Shown piece after piece: positions 16,024 through 23,860 of a stretch of DNA of 64,000 nucleotides. The DNA comes from a virus. The DNA lies in the IMG/VR virus record IMGVR_UViG_3300029953_000012, positions 1 to 64,000 of that record; one strand, 5' to 3'. How positions within the stretch are numbered: the stretch's first letter is position 1; each line of letters opens with the position of its first letter. The translations under genes were made by a program, and so were the position numbers. The notes below the pieces were generated by a model, which saw only the letters and a list, made by a program, of their open reading frames with translations, was not told where the DNA came from and made no database searches.

Positions 16024-17093
16024 AAATAGAAACAGATGCAACATTTTACAAGTCTGACGAAATTTTCCAGAGAAGTTCGGCTTTAAAGACGTTTGACTCC
16101 TGTAGTTGGTCATACTACTGCAATTACGTCCTTAAATTGCCTCATATGGATAATCAGGGGGCATTAATGGGTAATTGTTGTCATTCATTCTTTGAATGTA
16201 TGTTGCATCCAAGGCACAAGAAGTCATTTAAGCCAATAATTAGGGAGGAAACCGTTTGCGCCGTTCCAGCCGCAGAAAGATACGTAAGGAAATTAATAAT
16301 TAAAAATAAGCTCCCCCAAACCGATACCATCTTTAATAAGATAAATGCAATGATACTTGTGGGTTTAAAGACTGATTTTTATGTAAAAGGTGGTAAAATA
16401 GTAGGAAACGAATTTAGATTTAAATGGAAAAATGAATCTCCTAGATATTCTATTTATGGTACAATTGATAAGGTTTCGCTTATTGAGAAGGGAAAAATTG
16501 TTCAAATTGATGATTTTAAGTCTTCTAAGATGAAATATTCAGGTGAAGATAAAGATTCTGGCGTCCAAGCTCTTCTATATTCATTAGCTTGCAAAAAACT
16601 ATGGCCCGAATATAAACCAAAAGTTAGGTTCTTTTTCTTGCAGTTTCCTGAAGACCCAATTCAATATGCTGAATTTAGTGATGATGTTTTAAAAGGATTC
16701 GAATATTATCTAGAAAATACTCAAAAAAAGTTCGAACAATTTACCGAACGAGACGCTTATTTAAATTTCGCAGCCGACCAAGGTATGCCTTCAGATGGCT
16801 CATTCGGCGGTAAATTGTCTTGTGGATTTGCAAAAAAACCCGGCCAATTAAAGAAAGATGGGACTTCAATGTACCACTGTCCGTTTAAATTTAAATACAA
16901 TTACTATGTTTTGGTTAGAGATGGAAAAGATATCAAATCTTCATTAAAAAAAGAAGAACTAATTCCTCAAGATGAAGAAACGATAGAAACTAGGTATTAC
17001 GATGGCTGTCCGCGTTTTAGGGACAAATTAGATAGTATGACTGCCCCCAAAATAATTAGACCAGTACAGGTGTGTTTGTTGGACGACTTCTAA
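16020..17093 (+). CDS. RecB/Cas4-like PD-(D/E)XK nuclease
   Basis: A 357-residue nuclease of the RecB-like superfamily. It starts with RSSALKTFDSCSWSYYCNYV ('S.l..f..CP..y.y...l'), then MGNCCHSFFECML (the 'G...H...e' helix with the first metal-binding His). It continues with SIYGTIDKVSLIEKGKIVQI ('G.iD.v') and DDFKSSKM (D-x-K motif), and GVQALLYSLACKKL (the QxxxY helix). Several Cys (CSWSYYC, LSCGF, YHCPF, YDGCP) could ligate an iron-sulphur cluster as in Cas4/AddB, but this is inference. Such phage enzymes serve as recombination exonucleases alongside RecA-like or annealing proteins. It overlaps the primase gene by four bases. Confidence 0.85.
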   Translation: MKIETDATFYKSDEIFQRSSALKTFDSCSWSYYCNYVLKLPHMDNQGALMGNCCHSFFECMLHPRHKKSFKPIIREETVCAVPAAERYVRKLIIKNKLPQTDTIFNKINAMILVGLKTDFYVKGGKIVGNEFRFKWKNESPRYSIYGTIDKVSLIEKGKIVQIDDFKSSKMKYSGEDKDSGVQALLYSLACKKLWPEYKPKVRFFFLQFPEDPIQYAEFSDDVLKGFEYYLENTQKKFEQFTERDAYLNFAADQGMPSDGSFGGKLSCGFAKKPGQLKKDGTSMYHCPFKFKYNYYVLVRDGKDIKSSLKKEELIPQDEETIETRYYDGCPRFRDKLDSMTAPKIIRPVQVCLLDDF

Positions 17094-17115
17094 TTGGGTT
17101 TTGAGAAATAAAAAC

Positions 17116-17144
17116 TTGACAATTAAAGAAAAAACCTTTACTAT
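17116..17144 (+). promoter_or_regulatory. Promoter of Pol III PHP gene
   Basis: TTGACA (17116-17121), 17-base spacer, TACTAT (17139-17144), in the 63-base gap after the nuclease gene. The ATG at 17157 is 12 bases beyond the -10, so the mRNA leader would be about 5 bases. No Shine-Dalgarno is present. Confidence 0.72.
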
Positions 17145-17156
17145 ATAGAGAATGAT

Positions 17157-17915
17157 ATGCAAAAGATTGCTCTATACAAATCCCATTATAGCCTCGGAAA
17201 ATCAATTTTAACTCTCAACAAACCAGTCGGGGATATCGAGAAGCATCCAGTCTCAATTATCGACCTTGTTGTGCATTCTAAGCAAGATAGTTTGACGTTA
17301 GTAGAGAATAATATGACTAGTTTCTTGGAGGCTAGTTCTCGTTGTCAAGAAAAGAAAATAAAACTCATTTATGGATTGAGACTTGAATTCACGCAGGACA
17401 TCTCTGCTCAGGACGAGGCTTCGCTTAAAAAGCGGGCAAAATACATAATATTTGCCAAAAATAATTTGGGGTACAAGGCTCTCATAAAAATTTGGAGCAC
17501 AGCCGCAAAAGAAGGATTCTACTACAATAGCTGTATCGATTTCAAAAATCTAAAGCGTTTTTGGTGTGAAGGTTTAGTGCTTGTGGTGCCATTTTATGAT
17601 TCCTTCCTGCATCTTAATTCTCTGGAAGGACACTCTCATGTGCCAGAATTTGATGGTATAAAGCCCATACTCTTTTTAGAAGATAACCAACTTCCATTTG
17701 ACCCACTACTGCGTTCTAAAGCATTATTCTATGCGGAACAGAATGGATTGGATACGCTAGAAGTACAGAGTATTTTTTACAAATCTAAACTTGACTTTAT
17801 TGCTTACAATACCTTCCGCTGTATTAGCGATAGAACTAATATAGAGAAACCCGAGCTAAACAATTTTGGTAGCGATTTATTCTCCTATGATAGATGGTTA
17901 CAAAATAATTTATGA
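17157..17915 (+). CDS. DNA polymerase III alpha, separate PHP-domain protein
   Basis: A 252-residue protein matching the N-terminal PHP domain of bacterial DnaE. IALYKSHYSLGKSILTL corresponds to the family 'fv.LhvHS.ySlldg', LVENNMTSFLEASSRCQEKK with KLIYGLRLEF to 'ltDhgnl.g...F...a...gikpi.G.E', and ALIKIWSTAAKEGFYYNSCI, followed by FKNLKRFWCEGLVLV, to 'L..l.s.a..egfyykPrid...l....egli'. Metal ligands of active PHP domains are lost (H-x-H becomes K-S-H, D-H becomes E-N), so it is probably structural, perhaps docking the proofreading exonuclease. The polymerase part is a separate gene at 21123-23765. The two lengths sum to 1,132 residues, close to intact DnaE. It overlaps the methyltransferase gene by four bases. 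Confidence 0.82.
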   Translation: MQKIALYKSHYSLGKSILTLNKPVGDIEKHPVSIIDLVVHSKQDSLTLVENNMTSFLEASSRCQEKKIKLIYGLRLEFTQDISAQDEASLKKRAKYIIFAKNNLGYKALIKIWSTAAKEGFYYNSCIDFKNLKRFWCEGLVLVVPFYDSFLHLNSLEGHSHVPEFDGIKPILFLEDNQLPFDPLLRSKALFYAEQNGLDTLEVQSIFYKSKLDFIAYNTFRCISDRTNIEKPELNNFGSDLFSYDRWLQNNL

Positions 17916-18418
17916 ACAAAACTTTAAAATTAAATCTGGGGTGCGGAAAAGACATCAAAGAGAATTATATCAATGTTGACGATAATTCCATGTGGCCAGA
18001 TAAATTACCCGCCAATGTTGTACCACATAATCTTAGCGTTTTTCCTTGGCCATTCAAAGATTACAGTTCCGAAGAAATCTATATGAGTCACGTACTAGAA
18101 CATCTTCCAGACACCACTCGCACTTTAAAGGAAATTAAACGAATCCTAAAAATAGGAGGAATATTTTGGGGAGTAGTTCCCGTAGGTAATTCTTTAAACG
18201 GCCAAACTCATTGGCAACATTGTCGTTATTTTAACAAGTGGTCTTTCTGTGATATATCAAAAGATTTTGGTATGGAATTAATTTATTCTAAATTTGATGT
18301 CTTGCACGATACCACATTTAAACGAATTAGGAATTTAGTTCCTTTTAAAGAAGTTCTCTACAAAGCAGGATGGAATAATGCTTATGATTTGGTTCATTTT
18401 AAACTAAAGAAAATATGA
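17912..18418 (+). CDS. SAM-dependent methyltransferase (small, class I)
   Basis: A 168-residue methyltransferase of the kind common in surface-polysaccharide clusters. LKLNLGCGKDIKENYINVDD opens the protein (motif I GCGxD, then an acidic residue), MSHVLEHLPDTTRTLKEIKR holds the post-motif 'S.vLEHl.d....l.ei.R', and ILKIGGIFWGVVPVGN is the 'vLkpGG.l...vP' strand. Its place between the two halves of the DNA polymerase is unexpected. Substrate unknown. Four-base overlaps at both ends indicate coupled translation. Confidence 0.82.
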   Translation: MNKTLKLNLGCGKDIKENYINVDDNSMWPDKLPANVVPHNLSVFPWPFKDYSSEEIYMSHVLEHLPDTTRTLKEIKRILKIGGIFWGVVPVGNSLNGQTHWQHCRYFNKWSFCDISKDFGMELIYSKFDVLHDTTFKRIRNLVPFKEVLYKAGWNNAYDLVHFKLKKI

Positions 18419-18525
18419 AGGCATTTAAAGAAGAAAAAAATGCTGTTATTTTTACGATTACTTTTATAATAGTAATTTTTACAATTATCCGATTACTTGG
18501 ACTATATGCCTCTTATCATTTATGA
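18415..18525 (+). CDS. 36-residue single-pass membrane peptide
   Basis: A short frame starting at an ATG that overlaps the methyltransferase stop (ATGA) and ending in a stop that overlaps the Nudix ATG (ATGA). The product has a charged N-terminus (MKAFKEEKN) and a hydrophobic helix (VIFTITFIIVIFTIIRLLGL), a plausible one-pass membrane protein. The double ATGA overlap is the main evidence that it is translated. No function assigned. Confidence 0.6.
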   Translation: MKAFKEEKNAVIFTITFIIVIFTIIRLLGLYASYHL

Positions 18526-18959
18526 AAACTCATTATACTCTTGGTTTCTTATTTAGCAATGATTTTAAAAAGGTGGTGCTCATTAAGAAAAAGCGTCCAA
18601 CTTGGCAAGCTGGACGACTTAATGGTGTCGGAGGACATATGGAAGAAGGAGAACGTCCTGAATTTTGTATGTATCGAGAATTCCATGAGGAAATTTGGTA
18701 TAATTATCTTTCCGCTCCTACGTGGAAAGAATACGCTAGATTAGAGGCAGAAGATTTCGTTGTTGACTGTTTTGCGACCACTGGTCAGGTAGATGCATGT
18801 AATGCTAGAACCGACGAAGAAATAGTAATTATAGATACCGAATTAATTCATTCCATGAGGATTTATGACATGGTAGAAAATGTACCTTGGTTGGTTTCAA
18901 TGGCAATAGATTTTCTTAAGGACGGACGCCCTTCATTTGCAACAATAAAATATGAGTAA
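18522..18959 (+). CDS. Nudix hydrolase
   Basis: A 145-residue MutT-type pyrophosphohydrolase. The Nudix box spans residues 38-60: G38, E44, R52-E53, E56-E57, with GHMEEGERPEFCMYREFHEE matching Gx5Ex7REUxEE. The Gly that normally follows EE is Trp59. The preceding segment KRPTWQAGRLNGVGG is the typical 'kp.w..g.wn.pGG' substrate strand. It could clean oxidised or non-canonical nucleotides or act on nucleotide sugars or ADP-ribose derivatives. The substrate cannot be read from the motif. It overlaps the preceding 36-residue gene and the next gene (8 bases). Confidence 0.88.
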   Translation: MKTHYTLGFLFSNDFKKVVLIKKKRPTWQAGRLNGVGGHMEEGERPEFCMYREFHEEIWYNYLSAPTWKEYARLEAEDFVVDCFATTGQVDACNARTDEEIVIIDTELIHSMRIYDMVENVPWLVSMAIDFLKDGRPSFATIKYE

Positions 18960-19422
18960 AAAAACATTCAATAAAATCTTTAACTTCCAAACTCAGATGG
19001 CGGTTGGAGACGTGGGAGAACAGGCTTTTATAAAAGCTTATTCTAATCTAGGTCCAGTAAAAAGCAAAGACCGCGCTTTTGACTTTCACTTAAAAGATGG
19101 TAAAACCGTAGAATTAAAGAGTGATTCATATGCCATGGAAGATACCGAAAATTTCTTTATGGAAATAAGCGCCCACGGAGGACTTGGAGGACCATATAGA
19201 GCCTTAAATGATAATGTAGATTTTTTTATTTATTATTTTCTTAAAAATAAAACGTTTTTTTGGTTTGATACCAAGAAGTTATGCGCGAAACTAGACGAGT
19301 TAATATTAACTAAAAAATACAAAATAAAATCCATTCGTAGCACTTCTTGGGTGGTTGAAGGTTATACTATTCCTCGTTCTGACTTAGAGTGTGTCTTACA
19401 GAGAAAAGACGTTTTTTCTTGA
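18952..19422 (+). CDS. PD-(D/E)XK-type endonuclease / resolvase-like
   Basis: A 156-residue protein with the small restriction-fold core. GDVGEQAFIKAYSNLG near residue 18 gives the 'G..gE..f...' helix. AFDFHLKDGKTVELKSDSYA near residue 44 gives the D...E-x-K catalytic signature (D in FDF, E-L-K). FFMEISAHGGLGGPYRAL, followed by VDFFIYYFL, matches the 'n.f.E......gGp.ra......y..y' extension of phage nucleases that look like Holliday-junction resolvases. It is in the replication block, just before the exonuclease promoter. Substrate not established. Confidence 0.75.
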   Translation: MSKKTFNKIFNFQTQMAVGDVGEQAFIKAYSNLGPVKSKDRAFDFHLKDGKTVELKSDSYAMEDTENFFMEISAHGGLGGPYRALNDNVDFFIYYFLKNKTFFWFDTKKLCAKLDELILTKKYKIKSIRSTSWVVEGYTIPRSDLECVLQRKDVFS

Positions 19423-19447
19423 CTTTAAAGTAAAAGTATGGTAATCT
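19419..19447 (+). promoter_or_regulatory. Promoter of DnaQ-like exonuclease gene
   Basis: TTGACT (19419-19424), 17-base spacer, TAATCT (19442-19447). The ATG at 19455 follows after 7 bases, so the start point would fall on or beside the ATG. No Shine-Dalgarno. Confidence 0.6.
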
Positions 19448-19454
19448 ATATAAA

Positions 19455-20102
19455 ATGAGTGAAGAAAATTGGCTAAGATTTAGCAAAACCACCAAATATG
19501 CAGTTATTGACACAGAAACCTTTAATTTAGGTCTGACGTTTCAAACTAATAGACCTTGGCAGGTAGCAGCACTTCAGGTAGTTGGAGAAACTATTCAAAA
19601 GGAAGTTAACTGTTTTGTTAAATGGGAAGATTGTAAATTTAAAATTGGTGATGGAGCGGCTTTTGTTAATCATTTCAATCAACACGAGTTCGATAGTAAA
19701 TGTATTTCTCCAGATGACGCATTCCCACAATTCTGGCCCCTATTAAAATGGGCTGACCGTATTATCTGGCATAATGGTTTACGTTTCGATATGTATATGC
19801 TGAAGGGCTATGCTGAATTTATGGGTGAGGACTGGTCATTTATTCTTCCAAAAGTCATTGATACTAAAGCCGTAGCTCAAGGAATCAAACTTGGCCGTCC
19901 GTATCAACCAAGTCAAGATAATTGGATTGATTATCAATATCGAATGGCCTCTGACCATACGAAGGGGATTAAAACCAATCTCACCACTCTTGGAAAAGAA
20001 TTTGCCATCCCTTTTGATTACGAAACCTTGCACGATGGGGTCAATGACTGCCGCCTAAATCTTCTGGTTTGGAACAAATTAAAATATCAATTAGAACTTT
20101 AG
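19455..20102 (+). CDS. 3'-5' exonuclease, DnaQ-like (DEDDh)
   Basis: A 215-residue exonuclease. Exo I is KYAVIDTETFNL with D19 and E21. Exo II is IIWHNGLRFDMYMLKGY (HN..FD). Exo III is LHDGVNDCRLNLLVW with H193 and D198, the DEDDh spacing. All catalytic acids are present. It probably provides proofreading for the phage Pol III alpha, which has no exonuclease domain of its own. It lies between the PHP gene and the polymerase gene, in the same orientation, and has its own promoter. Confidence 0.9.
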   Translation: MSEENWLRFSKTTKYAVIDTETFNLGLTFQTNRPWQVAALQVVGETIQKEVNCFVKWEDCKFKIGDGAAFVNHFNQHEFDSKCISPDDAFPQFWPLLKWADRIIWHNGLRFDMYMLKGYAEFMGEDWSFILPKVIDTKAVAQGIKLGRPYQPSQDNWIDYQYRMASDHTKGIKTNLTTLGKEFAIPFDYETLHDGVNDCRLNLLVWNKLKYQLEL

Positions 20103-20114
20103 TTCACGAAGGCG

Positions 20115-20120
20115 TATAAT
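20115..20120 (+). promoter_or_regulatory. -10 box of LAGLIDADG endonuclease
   Basis: A perfect TATAAT lying 6 bases before the ATG at 20127, the same distance as at 8578 and 37379. A weak -35 (TTAGAA, 20091-20096) lies 18 bases upstream. This box decides the start of the endonuclease gene in favour of 20127. Confidence 0.5.
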
Positions 20121-20126
20121 ATGTAT

Positions 20127-20942
20127 ATGAAACCATATACCAAAACAGAAGAAAATATCCTAAAAGAACATTATAGTCTTACGGGCGTTAGTGGCGTCCA
20201 AAAATATATTAAACGCTCTGCTGATTCCATAAGGCACAAAGCAAAATCTTTAGGTATTACTAGAAAAGTCGGATTTAGACACTCCAACCTTAATTTAGAC
20301 GAATTTTATGTAAAAATTACACCTAATGGAGCATACTTTCTTGGACTATTGTGGGGAGATGGGAACTTAAAGATTAACAAAAGACACAATTCTATTTCTA
20401 TCACTTTGCAAGAGAAAGACTTTAATAATTTAAGATATATTTTTAATAAATTTCATATTCATAAAGTTAAAAAGAAAAAACAGAGTTGGCAACAATGTTT
20501 CAAGGCTTATATTGGTCATTTTGATTTTGCCACATTCCTTTTTGAGAACGACTATGTTGAAAAAAGCACCCTTTCTCCTTACAAGATACTATCTTTTATT
20601 AAAGATAAATACCATCATTATTTTTTAAGAGGCTGGTTTGATGCAGATGGGGCATGCAATGAACTTCCAAAAGGAAAATATCATATTTCCTTATCTGGCT
20701 CGTTCAATCAAGATTGGACGGCCTTTACAAGATTGTGCGAAAATTTAGATATAAAAACTAGAATTTATTTTGCAAATGCAAAAAACGGAAATAAGTCTTC
20801 GCACGTTTCAATAATTGGATTTAACAATATCATTCGTTTTAGAGATTTCTTATATTCGGGCAAGAAGATTGGACTTGACAGAAAAAGAAATAAATTTTAC
20901 TCTATAAGACCTCCTTTGAGAGAAGGAGCGTTGAATCCATGA
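20127..20942 (+). CDS. Freestanding LAGLIDADG homing endonuclease
   Basis: A 271-residue protein. The N-terminal 45 residues (YTKTEENILKEHYSLTGVSG, then RSADSIRHKAKSLGI) look like a SANT/Myb or winged-helix DNA-binding segment. Two LAGLIDADG helices follow: AYFLGLLWGDGNLKI near residue 70 and HYFLRGWFDADGACN near residue 170, each with its acidic catalytic residue. The gene stands between the exonuclease and polymerase genes, inside the region that separates the two parts of DnaE. An in-frame ATG at 20121 directly abuts TATAAT; the second ATG (20127) gives the spacing used by other leaderless genes here. It overlaps the next small gene by ATGA. Confidence 0.87.
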   Translation: MKPYTKTEENILKEHYSLTGVSGVQKYIKRSADSIRHKAKSLGITRKVGFRHSNLNLDEFYVKITPNGAYFLGLLWGDGNLKINKRHNSISITLQEKDFNNLRYIFNKFHIHKVKKKKQSWQQCFKAYIGHFDFATFLFENDYVEKSTLSPYKILSFIKDKYHHYFLRGWFDADGACNELPKGKYHISLSGSFNQDWTAFTRLCENLDIKTRIYFANAKNGNKSSHVSIIGFNNIIRFRDFLYSGKKIGLDRKRNKFYSIRPPLREGALNP

Positions 20943-21118
20943 GCTACATCATTATCAACCATACAATGCGTCAAATAGAACGCGCCAAGCGCGGTGAAAT
21001 TTCGTGGAACTCTCTCAAACAAACCAGTGGAGAAAGATGGTTCTGTCTAATTTTTGGAACCTTTTTCCTTACATTATTCGTTCTATCAATCGTAAAACAA
21101 ATAATTTGCGCCAATTAA
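20939..21118 (+). CDS. 59-residue single-pass membrane protein
   Basis: A short gene whose ATG overlaps the endonuclease stop (ATGA) and whose TAA lies four bases before the polymerase ATG. The N-terminal half is polar and basic (MRQIERAKRGEISW). The C-terminal half is a hydrophobic segment (WFCLIFGTFFLTLFVLSIVK) followed by a short tail ending in CAN. Probably a small membrane protein. No function assigned. Confidence 0.6.
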   Translation: MSYIIINHTMRQIERAKRGEISWNSLKQTSGERWFCLIFGTFFLTLFVLSIVKQIICAN

Positions 21119-21122
21119 CATC

Positions 21123-23765
21123 ATGCTAATAGAACAATTTACATCACAATTTTCTGGTATAGAAAACCCTATTCGCGGGGTAAGATTGCCTCAAATTACC
21201 TTTGAAGAACGTCATCGTAAGGAATTAAAACTCGCTGACGATTGTAGTAACTTCGAATTCCTACGGGCCTTGTGTTTAAAAGGTTTCGCTAACCTAAAAC
21301 TAGACAAGGGTTCAAATAAATACAAAGAATATTCTGCTCGCGTTAAATCAGAGTTAGATACCCTTAATGAACTGGGGTTTGTGGATTATATCCTTCTAGT
21401 TTGGGATGTAGTTAACTTCTGCCGCGAAAACAATATTCCAACAGGTCCGGGGCGTGGTTCCGCTGCTGGTAGCCTAGTACTTTACCTTATTGGGGTTACA
21501 AAGATTGATTCCGTCAAATATGGCCTCTATTTTGAGCGTTTTGTGTCCAAGACTCGCGCCAAAAAAACGGTTATTGATGGAATCACCTATCTTGATGGTT
21601 CTCTTATGCCTGACATCGACGTTGACTTTGATTATTACCAGCGGCAGAAGGTATTGGAGTACGTAGATTTAAAATATAAAGGTAGAACAGCTAAGATTTT
21701 AACGCTAAATAGTCTCTCTTCTAAGCTTTGTATCAAAGAAGTAGGCAAAGTACTCGGAATGAAATCTGAGGACGAAATGAGCATGGTTACAAGTATGATT
21801 CCCAAGACCCACGGAATTGTTGTTGGAATTAAAGAGTCCATTAATGGTCTCAAAGATGAAAAAACTGGTAAATGGAAAATTCAACCAACAGTCGAACTTC
21901 AGGACTGGTTTCAAGAAAATCCAATGATATTGGATAACGCTTATAAATTAGAAGACCTTGTTAAAAATAAGGGCGTCCATCCTTCAGGTATCCTAATTTC
22001 CTATGACCCGCTAGATGAATGCTGCCCAATTGAAATGTCTTCTGACAAGGAAGCGGTTTCGGGTTATGATATGAATTGGGTGTCTCTTTTCTCGGTTAAA
22101 TTGGACGCCTTGGGACTCAGAAGCGTGTCTGTGGTTGATGACTGTTGTAAGTCTATTGGCATTAAAGCTGAGGATATTGATATTGATGACCCAATGATTT
22201 ATCGTCAACTTCAAGATTTGAAAAATCCTCACGGACTATTTCAAATTGAAGCAGATGTCAATTATAAGGTAACTCAAAAGGTAAAACCAAGGAATCTAGA
22301 AGAATTATCAGCGGTTTTAAGTTTGGGTAGGCCCGGAGCCATTCAATTCGTTGACCAATACGCCACATTTACTAATACGGGAGTTATTAAAATGTCCAGT
22401 GGTTCCGACGCGCTTGATAAAATACTTGCTGAAACGGGAGGATGTTGTTTGTTTCAAGAAACGATGATGCGTTGTTGTAAAGAAGTGTTTGGTCTATCTC
22501 TTGAAGAGGCTGAATTAGTTCGTCGTGCCTGTGGAAAGAAGAAAAAAGAAGACATGATGAAGTTTGAAAAAATCATCAAAGAAAGCGCCAAACAAAAGAA
22601 TATTGAATCTGCGGGTGAGTTTTTCTGGCAATTAATGCTTGATTCGGCTGATTATAGTTTTAACAAATCTCACGCTGTTTCGTATGCTGTTCTATCTGCC
22701 CAGACAATTTATCTCAAATTTAAATATCCTGTCCAATTTTACTTGTCATTACTTAAGATGACAAGACATGAACCAGACCCAATTGGAGAAATATCCAAGA
22801 TTCACAAGGAAATGCTGGCTTTAGGAGTACAGTTACTACCGCCTAGTTTAACTGAATCAGAGGTGGGTTTCTCTATTCAGAATGGTAATATTCGTTTTGG
22901 ACTTTCTTCCATAAAGGGTATTAGTGAAAAGACTATGGAGAAATTGAATGATTTTGAAAGAGTCCAATCAGATAAATTAACTCTATTTATATCTGCCAAA
23001 GCAGCGGGAATTGGTATTGGGGTTCTATCTGCGCTAATTCAAGCTGGTACTTTGGATTCTATATCTAAGAATCGTGTATTTTTGGTTTATGAAGCTCAAA
23101 TCTGGAATGAGTTAACTGACCGAGAAAAAAAATATGTGCTAAATTACGCCAAGGATTATAACGGTAGTGTCGTAAAAACTGTAAAAGCACTAGTAGAAAC
23201 TATTAAGGATGATAAGAGCAAACCCATTATCAAAGCTTCCAGACTCGAAACTATTAGGCGTGATACAGACCGTTTTAAAAAGATTTACGAACAAAATAGT
23301 ATTAGTCAACCGTTTGCCAACTGGTGGTACGAAAATAAGTTACTTGGCTATACCCATCAACAAACATTAATGGAAATATTCCATGACAAAATTGACTCTT
23401 TAGAAAGCGTTTCTCAAATTAAAACATATCCCGCAAAAACAGAATGTGATTTTATTGGTATCGTAGATGAAGCCGGAAAAACTTCTAAATCTAAAGCCGG
23501 AACTCCATACGCTAAATTCCAAATTTCTGATGAAACTGGTTCATTGAGGGTTATGATTTTTGGTATATCTGATAAACAGAAGACTTCAAAAGGAAGATTT
23601 AATAGAGATAAGTTACAGGAATGTAAGGACTTAAATGGCTCCCTTCCAAAAGAAGGCGACATAGTCATTGTCAAAGGACAAAAAATGGAAGATGATTGTT
23701 TGTTCGCAGATACAATCGCATGTCAGCAAAATAAAATCTATACCAAGCTATCTGAAATAAAATAA
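21123..23765 (+). CDS. dnaE: DNA polymerase III alpha subunit, catalytic part (no PHP domain)
   Basis: 880 residues covering everything of DnaE except the PHP domain. GFVDYILLVWDVVNFCREN is the palm entry. GPGRGSAAGS at 108-117 binds the incoming nucleotide phosphates. PDIDVDFD at 163-170 carries the catalytic Asp pair (D166 and D168), with the third acid in VKLDALGLRS. Fingers (LSLGRPGAIQFVDQY, CCLFQETMMRCCKEVFGLSL, FNKSHAVSYAVLS), the HhH region (RFGLSSIKGIS) and a C-terminal OB fold (ECDFIGIVDEAGKTSKSKAG, SLRVMIFG) are all recognisable. It is the replicative polymerase, presumably working with the separate PHP protein and exonuclease. The start at 21123 has AT-rich upstream sequence without a clear Shine-Dalgarno. 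Confidence 0.94.
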   Translation: MLIEQFTSQFSGIENPIRGVRLPQITFEERHRKELKLADDCSNFEFLRALCLKGFANLKLDKGSNKYKEYSARVKSELDTLNELGFVDYILLVWDVVNFCRENNIPTGPGRGSAAGSLVLYLIGVTKIDSVKYGLYFERFVSKTRAKKTVIDGITYLDGSLMPDIDVDFDYYQRQKVLEYVDLKYKGRTAKILTLNSLSSKLCIKEVGKVLGMKSEDEMSMVTSMIPKTHGIVVGIKESINGLKDEKTGKWKIQPTVELQDWFQENPMILDNAYKLEDLVKNKGVHPSGILISYDPLDECCPIEMSSDKEAVSGYDMNWVSLFSVKLDALGLRSVSVVDDCCKSIGIKAEDIDIDDPMIYRQLQDLKNPHGLFQIEADVNYKVTQKVKPRNLEELSAVLSLGRPGAIQFVDQYATFTNTGVIKMSSGSDALDKILAETGGCCLFQETMMRCCKEVFGLSLEEAELVRRACGKKKKEDMMKFEKIIKESAKQKNIESAGEFFWQLMLDSADYSFNKSHAVSYAVLSAQTIYLKFKYPVQFYLSLLKMTRHEPDPIGEISKIHKEMLALGVQLLPPSLTESEVGFSIQNGNIRFGLSSIKGISEKTMEKLNDFERVQSDKLTLFISAKAAGIGIGVLSALIQAGTLDSISKNRVFLVYEAQIWNELTDREKKYVLNYAKDYNGSVVKTVKALVETIKDDKSKPIIKASRLETIRRDTDRFKKIYEQNSISQPFANWWYENKLLGYTHQQTLMEIFHDKIDSLESVSQIKTYPAKTECDFIGIVDEAGKTSKSKAGTPYAKFQISDETGSLRVMIFGISDKQKTSKGRFNRDKLQECKDLNGSLPKEGDIVIVKGQKMEDDCLFADTIACQQNKIYTKLSEIK

Positions 23766-23780
23766 CAATTTAAATAATTT

Positions 23781-23849
23781 TTGGGGGCGTAAGCAAAGTA
23801 CATCCTACGAAAAAATTCGTATTGGCACTGCGTATCTTACGTTCCCCAA
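23781..23849. terminator. Long stem-loop at convergent gene ends (bidirectional terminator or structured RNA)
   Basis: The 95-base gap between the polymerase (plus) and the giant structural gene (minus) holds an imperfect inverted repeat, TTGGGGGCGTAAG (23781-23793) with CTTACGTTCCCCAA (23836-23849). It encloses a perfect inner hairpin, TACGAA-AAAA-TTCGTA (23806-23821). There is a short T-run before and an AT-rich run after, so it could stop transcription from both sides. The inner region between the arms (about 42 bases) is longer than in a simple terminator. Confidence 0.6.
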
Positions 23850-23860
23850 CTTAAATTTAT

